45,081 bases of DNA from an uncultured Collinsella sp. (GTDB lineage Bacteria > Actinomycetota > Coriobacteriia > Coriobacteriales > Coriobacteriaceae): positions 1 to 45,081 of the forward strand of contig CALAMG010000013.1 in the NCBI GenBank assembly GCA_937925715.1, written 5' to 3'. Under the pieces are notes generated by a model. It searched no databases. It was not told where the DNA came from and saw nothing but the letters and a program-made list of their open reading frames with translations. Below, in pieces: positions 7,646-15,681 of the stretch. Made by a program: the position numbers and the translations under genes. Position 1 is the first letter of the stretch, and every line of letters starts with the position of its first letter.

Positions 7646-9031
7646 ATGGCTAAAGAACTCGATTTCGACGCTATCAAGGCTGCTGCTGAGTCTCATCGTG
7701 CTGATATGTCTCGCTTCCTGCGCGCTATGATCTCCCACCCCTCTGAGTCCTGCGAGGAGGGTGAGGTTGTTGCCTGCATCAAGGCCGAGATGGAGAACCT
7801 TGGCTATGACGAGGTCAAGGTCGACGGCCTGGGCAACGTCATGGGCTTTATAGGCGAGGGCGACAAGATCATCGCCATCGACTCCCATATCGACACCGTC
7901 GGCATCGGCAACATCGAGAACTGGGACGCCGATCCCTATGAGGGCTACGAGACCGACGAGATCATCTACGGCCGCGGCGGCTCCGACCAGGAGGGCGGCA
8001 TGGCTTCTGCTACCTACGCTGCCAAGATGATGAAGGACATGGGCCTCATCCCCGAGGGCTACAAGATCATGGTCGTCGGCACCGTCCAGGAAGAGGACTG
8101 CGACGGCATGTGCTGGCAGTACATCTACAACAAGGACGGCATTAAGCCCGAGTTCGTCATTTCCACCGAGCCCACCGACGGCGGCATCTACCGCGGTCAC
8201 CGCGGCCGCATGGAGATCCGCGTCGACGTTCACGGTACCTCCTGCCACGGCTCCGCTCCCGACCGCGGCGACAACGCCATCTACAAGATGGCCGACATCA
8301 TCGCCGACGTCCGCGCCCTCAACAACAACGGCTGCGACGAGTCGACCGACATCAAGGGTCTCGTCAAGATGCTCGACCCCAAGTACAATCCCGAGCACTT
8401 CGAGGATGCCCGCTTCCTGGGCCGCGGCACCTGCACCGTCAGCCAGATCTTCTACACCAGCCCCAGCCGCTGCGCCGTGGCCGACTCCTGCGCCATCTCC
8501 ATCGACCGTCGTATGACCGCCGGTGAGACCTGGGAGTCCTGCCTGGACGAGATCCGCAACCTGCCGGCAGCCAAGAAGTACGGTGACGACGTGAAGGTCT
8601 CCATGTACATGTACGACCGTCCGTCCTGGACCGGCGAGGTCTACGAGACCGAGGCTTACTTCCCCACGTGGATCAACAAGGAGACCGCTCCGCACGTCAA
8701 GGCCCTCGTCGACGCCCACAAGGCCATGTTTGGTGACGAGCGCATCGGCTGCGAGCCCAGCATGGACAAGCGCACCGGTCGCCCGCTGTGCGACAAGTGG
8801 ACCTTCTCCACGAACTGCGTCTCCATCCAGGGCCGTTACGGCATCCCCTGCGTGGGCTTTGGCCCGGGTGCCGAGTCTCAGGCTCACGCCCCCAACGAGG
8901 TCACCTACAAGGATGACCTGGTCACCGCTGCCGCCATGTACGTGGCTGCCCTGAACCTCTACGATCCGAGCCAGGCCGATGGCGACGCCACCGTGTTCCG
9001 CGCCGGTCTGACCAACAACAAGATCGATTAG
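7646..9031 (+). CDS. ygeY: M20-family metallohydrolase YgeY
   Basis: This 461-residue protein is a member of the M20 dinuclear-metal peptidase/amidohydrolase family, of the YgeY branch. Metal ligands can be placed: H81 and D83 in DSHIDTV, D114 in GGSDQEGG, and the EED pair at about 149-151 (general base plus ligand). It is about 60 residues longer than the E. coli homologue as I recall it, the extra length lying in the C-terminal half. The reaction is not firmly established; in this pathway it is expected to hydrolyse an amide or ureido bond of an intermediate leading to 2,3-diaminopropionate. It sits 74 bases behind ygeX with GAAAGG before the ATG, in one probable operon. Confidence 0.93.
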   Translation: MAKELDFDAIKAAAESHRADMSRFLRAMISHPSESCEEGEVVACIKAEMENLGYDEVKVDGLGNVMGFIGEGDKIIAIDSHIDTVGIGNIENWDADPYEGYETDEIIYGRGGSDQEGGMASATYAAKMMKDMGLIPEGYKIMVVGTVQEEDCDGMCWQYIYNKDGIKPEFVISTEPTDGGIYRGHRGRMEIRVDVHGTSCHGSAPDRGDNAIYKMADIIADVRALNNNGCDESTDIKGLVKMLDPKYNPEHFEDARFLGRGTCTVSQIFYTSPSRCAVADSCAISIDRRMTAGETWESCLDEIRNLPAAKKYGDDVKVSMYMYDRPSWTGEVYETEAYFPTWINKETAPHVKALVDAHKAMFGDERIGCEPSMDKRTGRPLCDKWTFSTNCVSIQGRYGIPCVGFGPGAESQAHAPNEVTYKDDLVTAAAMYVAALNLYDPSQADGDATVFRAGLTNNKID

Positions 9032-9232
9032 TCCCATTCCTCGATTTTGTTGAGCCGGGGGCCGCTCGTGTCCCCGGCGCTCCCTGTTGACTTGGGGCCC
9101 GCGGTCGTTATCTCCCATGCTTCCTCAACGGTGGCGGGTCCTCGTCATGGTGCTCTGCATGTTCTAGCCACACGCGCATGCCGGAGCACATCTACTCATT
9201 GCGATCGTTTCATCTTTAGAAAGGACATTTCC

Positions 9233-10435
9233 ATGGACGCTAAGTTTACCGAGCTCGTCGAGCAGCTGAACGGCCTCGATTTTAAGGGCATGTACGGCAG
9301 CGACTTCCTGCACACCTGGGACAAGACCACCGATGAGCTCAAGGCTCTCTACATCGTCGCCGACGCCCTGCGCGAGCTGCGTGAGAACAACGTTTCGTCC
9401 AAGATCTTCGACTCGGGCCTGGCCGTCTCCCTGTTCCGCGACAACTCCACCCGTACGCGTTTCTCTTTCTCTAAGGCCGCCAACCTGCTCGGCCTTGAGC
9501 TGCAGGACCTGGACGAGAAGAAGTCCCAGATCGCCCACGGCGAGACCGTCCGCGAGACCGCTACCATGATCTCCTTCATGGCCGACGTCATCGGCATCCG
9601 CGATGACATGTACATCGGCAAGGGCGATGCCTACATGGCCGAGGTCTCCGAGTCCGTGCAGCAGGCCTACGAGGATGGCGTTCTGGATCACCGTCCCACG
9701 CTCATCTCTCTGCAGTCCGATTCCGACCACCCCACGCAGTCCTCTGCCGACATGCTCTACCTCATCAACGAGTTTGGCGGCCTCGAGAACCTTAAGGGCA
9801 AGAAGGTTGCCGTCACCTGGGCCTATTCGCCCTCTTACGGCAAGCCGTTGTCCTGCCCGCAGTCGCTGATCAGCCTGCTGCCCCGCTTTGGCATGGACGT
9901 CACCCTGGCTCACCCCGAGGGCTACGACCTCATGCCCGAGGTCGTCGAGCGCGCCAAGAGCTATGCCGCCGAGTCCGGCACCACCTTTAAGCAGGTCAAC
10001 ACCATGGCCGAGGCCTTCGAGGGCGCCGACATCGTGATCCCCAAGAGCTGGGCTCCGTTTGCCGCCATGGAGAAGCGCACCAACCTGTACGCCGAGGGCG
10101 ACGACGCCGGCATCGCAGCGCTCGAGAAGGAGCTGCTCGCCCAGAACGCCACCCATCAGGACTGGTGCTCCACGACCGAGCTCATGGAGAAGACCGCCAA
10201 CGGCCAGGACACCATCTTTATGCACCCGCTGCCCGCCGACATCTCCGGTGTCTCCTGCGAGCACGGCGAGGTTAACGCCGACGTCTTCGACATGCACCGC
10301 GTGGGCATGTACAAGGAGGCCAGCTACAAGCCGTACGCCATCGCTGCCATGATGTTCCTGCAGAAGGTTGCCGATCCCGCCGCTACCCTCAAGGCCCTCG
10401 ACGAGCGCAACACCGCCCGTTGGCTCCAGGCCTAA
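9233..10435 (+). CDS. ygeW: Carbamoyltransferase-like protein YgeW
   Basis: This 400-residue member of the aspartate/ornithine carbamoyltransferase superfamily belongs to the YgeW branch. The carbamoyl-phosphate loop STRTR stands at residues 72-76 in FRDNSTRTRFSF, and the MHPLPADISG segment near 330-340 matches the family HPLP motif. I chose ATG 9233 because AAAGGACATTTCC precedes it; an open frame to 9047 has no ribosome site. Its natural substrate is not established. In purine-degrading clusters it probably works toward carbamoyl phosphate formation from a ureido intermediate, which a carbamate kinase would use to make ATP; no carbamate kinase gene is in this window. It is 201 bases behind ygeY and is followed by a clear terminator. 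Confidence 0.93.
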   Translation: MDAKFTELVEQLNGLDFKGMYGSDFLHTWDKTTDELKALYIVADALRELRENNVSSKIFDSGLAVSLFRDNSTRTRFSFSKAANLLGLELQDLDEKKSQIAHGETVRETATMISFMADVIGIRDDMYIGKGDAYMAEVSESVQQAYEDGVLDHRPTLISLQSDSDHPTQSSADMLYLINEFGGLENLKGKKVAVTWAYSPSYGKPLSCPQSLISLLPRFGMDVTLAHPEGYDLMPEVVERAKSYAAESGTTFKQVNTMAEAFEGADIVIPKSWAPFAAMEKRTNLYAEGDDAGIAALEKELLAQNATHQDWCSTTELMEKTANGQDTIFMHPLPADISGVSCEHGEVNADVFDMHRVGMYKEASYKPYAIAAMMFLQKVADPAATLKALDERNTARWLQA

Positions 10436-10458
10436 AGCCGGGTTGAGGTAAGCCATGT

Positions 10459-10498
10459 AAAGGGGGCGCTCTGCCAACCGGCGGGGTGCCCCCTTTTT
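10459..10498 (+). terminator. Rho-independent terminator after ygeW
   Basis: AAGGGGGC (about 10460-10467) pairs with GCCCCCTT, followed by TTTTT at about 10494-10498. It lies 24 bases beyond the ygeW stop, so ygeX-ygeY-ygeW probably form one transcript and ygfJ-ygeZ another. Confidence 0.85.
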
Positions 10499-10585
10499 GC
10501 ATCGCGGGCGTGCAGGATAAGCGCTTTCGATGTGGATGCCCGCGGCGCGAGTTATGGGTACGATGGTTTCAGGGGGGGTATCACC

Positions 10586-11200
10586 ATGAAACTTGGATGC
10601 GTCATTATGGCTTCGGGCGAGGGCAAGCGGTTTGGCTCTAACAAGATGCTTGCCGATATCTATGGCGAGCCGCTGATTGCCCGGACCATCGATTCGGTTC
10701 CCCGGGGCTTTGACGTCGTGGTTTCGACGCGTTGGCCCGAGGTCGCTCAGATTTGCGAGGACAAGCATTGCCCGTGCGTGCTGCACGATGGCGAGCTGCG
10801 CAGCGAAAGCGTCCGTGCGGGCCTTTCGTGGGGAGTCGAACGCAACTGGAAAGGTTGCCTCTTTTTGCCGGGCGACCAGCCGCTCGTGAGTTCGGATTCT
10901 TTTGAGGCTATGGTTCGTGCATTTGACGAGCGTGGCCGCAAGCACCCAGTGCGTCTTGCGTGCAACGGTGAGCCTTCGAGCCCGGTGCTCTTTCCGGCGG
11001 AACTGTTCGGTGCACTTATGTGTCTTGAGGGCAAGGACGGCGGCGGTTCGATCCTCAAGGGCCGTACCGATGTGGTGTTGGTCGAGGCGCGTGCCTACGA
11101 GCTGTGGGACGTCGATACCGCCAAGGGACAGCAACGCATAACGGAGCATATCGCTGCCTGCTCGTATTTTGATCGCGTGGCCAACAGTATTAATCAATAA
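10586..11200 (+). CDS. ygfJ: MocA/YgfJ-type molybdenum cofactor cytidylyltransferase
   Basis: This 204-residue nucleotidyltransferase has the GT-A/MobA-like fold. The N-terminal nucleotide loop reads MASGEGKRFGSNKML (8-22) with the conserved K20, and GDQPL (96-100) supplies the metal site. By family it transfers CMP to molybdopterin, giving the cytosine-dinucleotide form used by molybdenum hydroxylases. The start at 10586 has AGGGGGGG upstream; the frame extends earlier but without a ribosome site. It precedes ygeZ by eight bases, so the two are co-transcribed. With yqeB, yqeC and xdhC nearby it makes up the maturation side of a selenium-dependent molybdenum hydroxylase, although no hydroxylase gene is in the window. 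Confidence 0.9.
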   Translation: MKLGCVIMASGEGKRFGSNKMLADIYGEPLIARTIDSVPRGFDVVVSTRWPEVAQICEDKHCPCVLHDGELRSESVRAGLSWGVERNWKGCLFLPGDQPLVSSDSFEAMVRAFDERGRKHPVRLACNGEPSSPVLFPAELFGALMCLEGKDGGGSILKGRTDVVLVEARAYELWDVDTAKGQQRITEHIAACSYFDRVANSINQ

Positions 11201-11208
11201 GGAGCAAC

Positions 11209-12576
11209 ATGATCATCATCAAAAACGGCGCGCTCGTGACGCCACAGGGACTTCGCCGCGCCGATCTTGCCATGGAGGGCGATAAGATCGTGCGGATCGC
11301 CGCGGCGATTGAGCCGGCCGAGGGCGATACCGTCGAGGATGCCGCGGGCTGCTGGGTGTTTCCCGGCTTTATCGACGGCCACACACACATGCAGTGCTGG
11401 ACTGGCATGGATTGGACGGCAGATAGCTTTGAGACCGGTACGCGTGCGGCTGCCTGCGGCGGCACGACGACCATCGTGGACTACGCGACGGCCGATCGCG
11501 GCGTGACCATGCCCGATGCCTTGGCCGAGTGGCATTGCCGCGCCGACGGAACCTGCACGGCTAACTACGCCTTTCATATGGCACTCGCCGAGTGGAACGA
11601 GCGCAACCGCGCCGATCTTTCGGCCATGCGCGAGGCGGGCGTATCGTCGTTCAAGACCTACTTTGCCTACGATCATCTGCGCCTGGACGATGCCGAGACG
11701 CTCGAGGTGCTCGAGGAGCTCAAGCGTATTGGCGGCATACTGTGCGTGCATTGCGAGAACGGTACGCTGGTGAATGAGCTGCAGAAGCGCGTGTACGAGC
11801 AGGGGATTCATGGGCCCGAGGGGCATGCGCTCAGCCGTCCGGACGTGTGCGAGGGTGAGGCCGTGAGCCGCCTGCTGTATCTGGCGCACTTGGCCGGGGA
11901 CGCTCCGGTCAACGTGGTGCACCTTTCGACCAAGCTGGGGCTCGAGGCCATCCGTGCTGCCAAAGCGCGCGGGCAGAAGAATATCTATGTCGAGACCTGC
12001 CCCCAATATCTGATGCTTGACGACACCTGCTATCTGGAGCAGGGCGAGGACGGCTTTGCGGGCGCCAAGTACGTGATGAGCCCGCCGCTGCGCCATGCCG
12101 GTGACCGTGCGGCACTGCGCGAGGCGCTTGTGGCCGGCGAGATCGATACGATTGCGACCGATCATTGCAGCTTTAACCTGCACGGGCAAAAGGACCGCGG
12201 GCGCGACGATTTCCGCGCGATTCCCAACGGCGGGCCCGGCGTGGAGCATCGTCCCGTCGCGATTGCCACGAGCTTTGAGGGACAGCTGGGACCCGAGGAC
12301 CTCTGCCGCTTGATGAGCGAGAACCCGGCGCGCGTGTTTGGCATGTACCCGCGCAAGGGCTGTCTTGCCGAGGGTGCCGATGCCGACGTGTGCGTGTGGG
12401 ATCCTTGCGCGCGTTGGACGATCAGCGCCGCGACACAGCATCAGGCCGTGGACTACACGCCGCTCGAGGGCTTTGAGGCACATGGCCGCGCCAAGGCCGT
12501 GTTTGTGAACGGCGTGCTGGCGGCACGCGACGGCGAGCCCACCGGAGCCCAGCCCGGCCGCTACGTCCCCCGCTAG
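11209..12576 (+). CDS. ygeZ: Hydantoinase/dihydropyrimidinase-family amidohydrolase (YgeZ/HyuA)
   Basis: This 455-residue cyclic amidohydrolase opens hydantoin-like rings. Metal ligands are visible in order: HTH in DGHTHMQ (about 57-61), the carbamylated lysine in SSFKTYFAY (about 149), the His of CVHCEN, the His of NVVHLS and the Asp of TDHCSF. Length and motif order fit the D-hydantoinase/dihydropyrimidinase family. The context with ygeX, ygeY and ygeW points to the E. coli hyuA (ygeZ) group, expected to open a purine-derived ring such as allantoin- or hydantoin-type intermediates; the exact substrate is inferred. It starts eight bases after ygfJ with AAGGAG and is followed by a long perfect palindrome. 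Confidence 0.92.
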   Translation: MIIIKNGALVTPQGLRRADLAMEGDKIVRIAAAIEPAEGDTVEDAAGCWVFPGFIDGHTHMQCWTGMDWTADSFETGTRAAACGGTTTIVDYATADRGVTMPDALAEWHCRADGTCTANYAFHMALAEWNERNRADLSAMREAGVSSFKTYFAYDHLRLDDAETLEVLEELKRIGGILCVHCENGTLVNELQKRVYEQGIHGPEGHALSRPDVCEGEAVSRLLYLAHLAGDAPVNVVHLSTKLGLEAIRAAKARGQKNIYVETCPQYLMLDDTCYLEQGEDGFAGAKYVMSPPLRHAGDRAALREALVAGEIDTIATDHCSFNLHGQKDRGRDDFRAIPNGGPGVEHRPVAIATSFEGQLGPEDLCRLMSENPARVFGMYPRKGCLAEGADADVCVWDPCARWTISAATQHQAVDYTPLEGFEAHGRAKAVFVNGVLAARDGEPTGAQPGRYVPR

Positions 12577-12600
12577 CAGCAAAGATGCCGTGTCCCCTCC

Positions 12601-12671
12601 TCAGTTGCGGTGAAATACGGACTGTTTGCGGCCGTTTGGCGGCCAAACAGTCCGTATTTCACCGCAACTGA
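12601..12671. repeat. Dispersed palindrome, copy 1: perfect 27-bp inverted repeat
   Basis: The arm at 12601-12627 begins TCAGTTGCGGTGAAATACGG, and the arm at 12645-12671 is its exact reverse complement; the loop holds 17 bases with internal GGCC. It lies between the convergent ygeZ and yqeC genes, 24 bases after the ygeZ stop. Related palindromes are at 15388 and 34122. There is no T run beside it, so it is not a classical terminator. Confidence 0.9.
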
Positions 12672-12685
12672 CGAGATGGGGCCGG

Positions 12686-13420
12686 CTACTTGAGGCTGGT
12701 GGCGATGAGGGGGCGGCCGAGGGCTGCCTCGAAGCGGTCGGCCATCGTGGGGTCGCTGAGCGTGTCGACTTGGTTGAGCATGACGCGGGCATTGTTGAGG
12801 TTCAGCATCCGCAGCTCGGCATTGAGCACCTGGGCGACGCGCTCTGGGGTGGCAGTGTCGGTGAGCTCGCAGCCGCAACGCTCGCAAAAGAGCTCGGGGC
12901 GGTGGACAACCTCGGCGACGGGTTTGCCCAGTCCCGAGGCGCCGACGACCCAGACAACGTTTGCCGTGGCGGCGGGAATTACCGGCTCCCAGGCGGCATG
13001 CGCCTTGAGCGGGAGTCGCTTGCTGCCATCTGCCTCGGCCAACACATAGTCAAAGCGCTGCGCCAGCTCGTTGAGCGGCTCGGCGGGGGCGGAGAGCTTG
13101 CCTGTCTCCGGGTCCAAGATGCCTGCCTGGCAGATGCCTCCGCGTGCAAGGCCCGCGCAGGCCTCGCAGGTGCAACCGGGGACATGCGAGGCGCCCGGCT
13201 TCCAAGGCACGGCGTCCAGGCGACGATTCGACCCGTCCCATGGCACGCCGGCAACGGGAAGCATATGCGTGGTGGTGCAGAGGAGCACGCGGCCGCCAGC
13301 GCGCATGAGCTCAAGACCCAGCGTTTTGAGCAACGTCGACTTGCCGCCGCTGCCGATAATCGCGGTAATGTCCGGCTCGATCCTGAGCGCCGAGGCAAGA
13401 TTGCCGCTAACCGTTTCCAT
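12686..13420 (-). CDS. yqeC: YqeC-type selenium-dependent hydroxylase accessory P-loop protein
   Basis: This 244-residue protein of the YqeC family accompanies selenium-dependent molybdenum hydroxylases; its exact biochemical step is unknown. A P-loop GSGGKST lies at residues 23-29, CTTTHM near 48-53 and EADGSKRLPLKAH in the middle. Cys pairs CTCEAC and CERCGCE suggest a metal or thiol site. Length is near the E. coli homologue. It is read against the rest of the cluster, convergent with ygeZ and divergent from yqeB across about 100 bases. In E. coli yqeB and yqeC are side by side in one direction, so the inversion here is local. Confidence 0.9.
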   Translation of the reverse strand: METVSGNLASALRIEPDITAIIGSGGKSTLLKTLGLELMRAGGRVLLCTTTHMLPVAGVPWDGSNRRLDAVPWKPGASHVPGCTCEACAGLARGGICQAGILDPETGKLSAPAEPLNELAQRFDYVLAEADGSKRLPLKAHAAWEPVIPAATANVVWVVGASGLGKPVAEVVHRPELFCERCGCELTDTATPERVAQVLNAELRMLNLNNARVMLNQVDTLSDPTMADRFEAALGRPLIATSLK

Positions 13421-13433
13421 CTGTTCACCGCCG

Positions 13434-13450
13434 TATAATACTGTGATAAT
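13434..13450. promoter_or_regulatory. AT-rich divergent promoter region between yqeC and yqeB
   Basis: TATAAT stands at 13434-13439 and GATAAT at 13445-13450 on the plus strand; the same stretch also offers TATTAT on the minus strand. It is the only AT-rich segment between two divergent genes, so it probably holds both -10 elements. No convincing -35 boxes were seen. Confidence 0.45.
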
Positions 13451-13522
13451 AAATAATCATCAGAGTAGCGGTCGAGCCGCTTTTGCTCTGCTCAAACCGT
13501 AGCACAGGGAGGTGCCCCGGGA

Positions 13523-14317
13523 ATGCTCGTTTATGTTCGCGGCGCCGGCGATATCGCCACGGGTGTCGCCGCTCGCTTGGTGCGCGCCGGCGTGTCGGTC
13601 GTTATGGCCGATATCGCGGTTCCCACGTGCATCCGCCGCACAATCAGTTTTTGCGAGGCTATTCGCCTGGGCGAGGTCCAGGTCGAGGGCATTCGCGCTC
13701 GCTTGGCGCAGACGCCGGCAGAGGCGCTCGAGATTACCCAAGCAGGGGATGTTGCCGTGGTGGTGGACCCCCAGGCACAGATGCTCGACGAACTGAAGCC
13801 CGCGGCTGTGGTCGACGCGATTCTGGCCAAGCGCAATCTGGGTACCACGCGCGACATGGCTCCTGCCGTCATTGCAGTAGGGCCGGGCTTTACCGCGCCG
13901 GTTGATTGCGACGCCGTGGTCGAGACCATGCGTGGGCATTTCCTGGGCCGTGTCATTACCCAAGGTTCGCCCCAGCCCAACACGGGCGTGCCGGGCGTCA
14001 TCGCCGGATATGGCAAAGAGCGTGTTATCCACAGCCCCGCCGCCGGCGTGTTTAGGTCCGACCATGTGATCGGCGACATCGTGAGTGCCGGCGATGTGAT
14101 CGGGTATGCGGGCGATACGCCCATGCGCACGCAGATCGATGGCTGTCTGCGCGGGCTTTTGGCGAACGGCGTGCAGGTGACTGAGGGCTTTAAATGCGCC
14201 GATGTCGATCCGCGCGGCGATGCCAGCTATATCAACTACATTTCGGACAAGGCGACGTCGGTCGGCGGCGGCGTGCTCGAGGCACTCGCTATGCTCACCG
14301 ATATCTTTAGAGGATAG
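13523..14317 (+). CDS. yqeB: YqeB-type (EF2563) selenium-dependent molybdenum hydroxylase protein
   Basis: This 264-residue protein belongs to the YqeB/EF2563 family that co-occurs with selenium-dependent molybdenum hydroxylases. The start MLVYVRGAGDIATGVAARL is a Rossmann-type nucleotide loop. Further family marks are GPGFTAP, GSPQPNTGVPG and IHSPAAGVF with a C-terminal barrel-like segment (GDIVSAGDVIGYAG). The molecular activity is not known; a role in maturing the selenated molybdenum centre is assumed for the family. It starts with a GGGAGGTG-like site and is followed by xdhC after only nine bases, so both are in one transcript. Confidence 0.9.
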   Translation: MLVYVRGAGDIATGVAARLVRAGVSVVMADIAVPTCIRRTISFCEAIRLGEVQVEGIRARLAQTPAEALEITQAGDVAVVVDPQAQMLDELKPAAVVDAILAKRNLGTTRDMAPAVIAVGPGFTAPVDCDAVVETMRGHFLGRVITQGSPQPNTGVPGVIAGYGKERVIHSPAAGVFRSDHVIGDIVSAGDVIGYAGDTPMRTQIDGCLRGLLANGVQVTEGFKCADVDPRGDASYINYISDKATSVGGGVLEALAMLTDIFRG

Positions 14318-14326
14318 AAGGCGGCA

Positions 14327-15370
14327 ATGGAAAAGCTCGATGTTGTGAATGCGGCGCTTGTCGCCCTGCGTGCTGGCGAGACGTGCGAGCTCGTGGTCGT
14401 AGCCGGCACGGCGGGGTCGTCGCCGCGCGGCGTGGGCGCCTGGATGGCCGTCTTTGCCGACGGTAGCCAGGCGGGCACCATCGGCGGCGGCAAGATCGAG
14501 CTCTTTGCGCTGGACGAGGCGCGAGAGCTGCTGGCCGCGGGGCAATCGCGTCTGGTCCGCTACACCATGGGCGGCGAGAACTCCGATACCGGCATGATCT
14601 GCGGCGGAGCCATCTGCCTGTGCTACCTACATCTGGATGCGACCCAGGCACCGTTGTTCCAGGAAATTGCCGACGTCTTGGTCTATCGGCGCATCGGCGA
14701 CTTCGTCATCGACTTTGAACCGTTTATCGCGAGCGCGCTCGAGGGCGATGTGGCCGAGTACCATGGCGAGGAATCGCGCCGCACCATTGCGGGCTGCCCC
14801 GGGCTTTCGCTGGTGGAGGAGGGGAGTAGGGTCACCTACACTAACGCCGCCTCCGAGATTCCCGCGGCGCACGTCGAGACGCTCTGCCCCGAGGGCCTGA
14901 CCTACATCTTTGGCTGCGGACACGTGGGCGCCGCGACGGCGCGCGTGCTCACGGCGGCGGGCTTTGCCGTCGTGGCCTGCGATGACCGCCCCGGCACGTT
15001 GACGCCCGAATGGGTGCCCGGTGTCTACGATCGTCGCCTGGTCGATTACAAGAACCTGAGCGAGCTGTGTCCCATCGGTCCGCGCGACTTGGTGGTCGTC
15101 GCCACGGCGGGTCACAAGTCCGATATCGACGTGGTGATTCAGGCCATGCGTGCCAAGCCTGCCTACCTGGGCTGTCTGGGTTCGCGCCGCAAGACGGCCT
15201 TTGTGCGCGCCCGCCTGGAGCAGGAAGGCTTTACGCAGGACCAGATCGACGAGCTGCACCTTCCGATCGGCGTTGCCATCGAGGCCGAGGACCCCGAGGA
15301 GATCGCCATCTCCATCGCCGCCGAGATGATCCACCTGCGCCGCACCAAACTCGTCCCCCGCAAGCGCTAA
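14327..15370 (+). CDS. xdhC: XdhC/CoxI-family molybdenum hydroxylase maturation factor
   Basis: This 347-residue protein has the two XdhC/CoxI parts: the N-terminal domain with AGTAGSSPRGVGAWM and GTIGGGKIE (about 25-60), and a C-terminal Rossmann domain beginning FGCGHVG at 195-201. CGG at 92-94 and GCLGSRRK near the end are also typical. The family binds molybdenum cofactor and helps insert the sulfurated form into xanthine dehydrogenase-type enzymes. Being nine bases after yqeB, it completes a maturation unit with ygfJ, yqeC and yqeB. The target hydroxylase is outside the window. Confidence 0.92.
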   Translation: MEKLDVVNAALVALRAGETCELVVVAGTAGSSPRGVGAWMAVFADGSQAGTIGGGKIELFALDEARELLAAGQSRLVRYTMGGENSDTGMICGGAICLCYLHLDATQAPLFQEIADVLVYRRIGDFVIDFEPFIASALEGDVAEYHGEESRRTIAGCPGLSLVEEGSRVTYTNAASEIPAAHVETLCPEGLTYIFGCGHVGAATARVLTAAGFAVVACDDRPGTLTPEWVPGVYDRRLVDYKNLSELCPIGPRDLVVVATAGHKSDIDVVIQAMRAKPAYLGCLGSRRKTAFVRARLEQEGFTQDQIDELHLPIGVAIEAEDPEEIAISIAAEMIHLRRTKLVPRKR

Positions 15371-15387
15371 TCGCATCCCCACCAATA

Positions 15388-15460
15388 AGTTGCGGTGAAA
15401 TACGGACTGTTTAAGCCTGTTAGGCCGCCAAACAGTCCCTATTTCACCGCAACTGCTTTT
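15388..15460. repeat. Dispersed palindrome, copy 2, at the xdhC end
   Basis: Arms 15388-15412 (AGTTGCGGTGAAATACGGAC at its start) and 15430-15454 are complementary at 24 of 25 positions around a 17-base loop that again contains GGCC. A T run (GCTTTTT) follows at 15455-15461, so this copy could also terminate xdhC transcription. It starts 17 bases after the xdhC stop. Confidence 0.9.
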
Positions 15461-15515
15461 TGGGATCCATTTGTGCGGGGGAGTTGTGGAGTTGTGCAGG
15501 CAGACGAGGTTTTTC

Positions 15516-15544
15516 TGGAAATACGCTCCCGATGCGCGTATAGT
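15516..15544 (+). promoter_or_regulatory. Probable promoter of the rplE-led ribosomal operon
   Basis: TATAGT at 15539-15544 (five of six matches to the -10 consensus) is preceded by TGGAAA at 15516-15521 (four of six) with a 17-base spacer. It lies about 137 bases upstream of rplE. A transcript from here would carry a leader of about 130 nt, in which CTCCTG (about 15562) could pair with CAGGAG (about 15616). The promoter is a pattern match; the leader's role is unknown. Confidence 0.5.
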
Positions 15545-15681
15545 ACCGATTGTTTTGTCGGCTCCTGCTGCGTCGAGTCCAAACCGCAAAATGCCATGAG
15601 CGGCGCGGATGCAGCCAGGAGGCACGAGGACAACCCATCGTGGCCACGCCCCGTGCTTAAAACCCCAAGAAGGAGTGAACA

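Noticed and set aside
7637..9118. 493-codon minus-strand ORF opposite ygeY
   Set aside because: Same antisense artefact; ygeY has catalytic motifs.
9164..11197. 677-codon minus-strand ORF
   Set aside because: Opposite ygeW and ygfJ; arises from GC-rich codon bias and has no family features.
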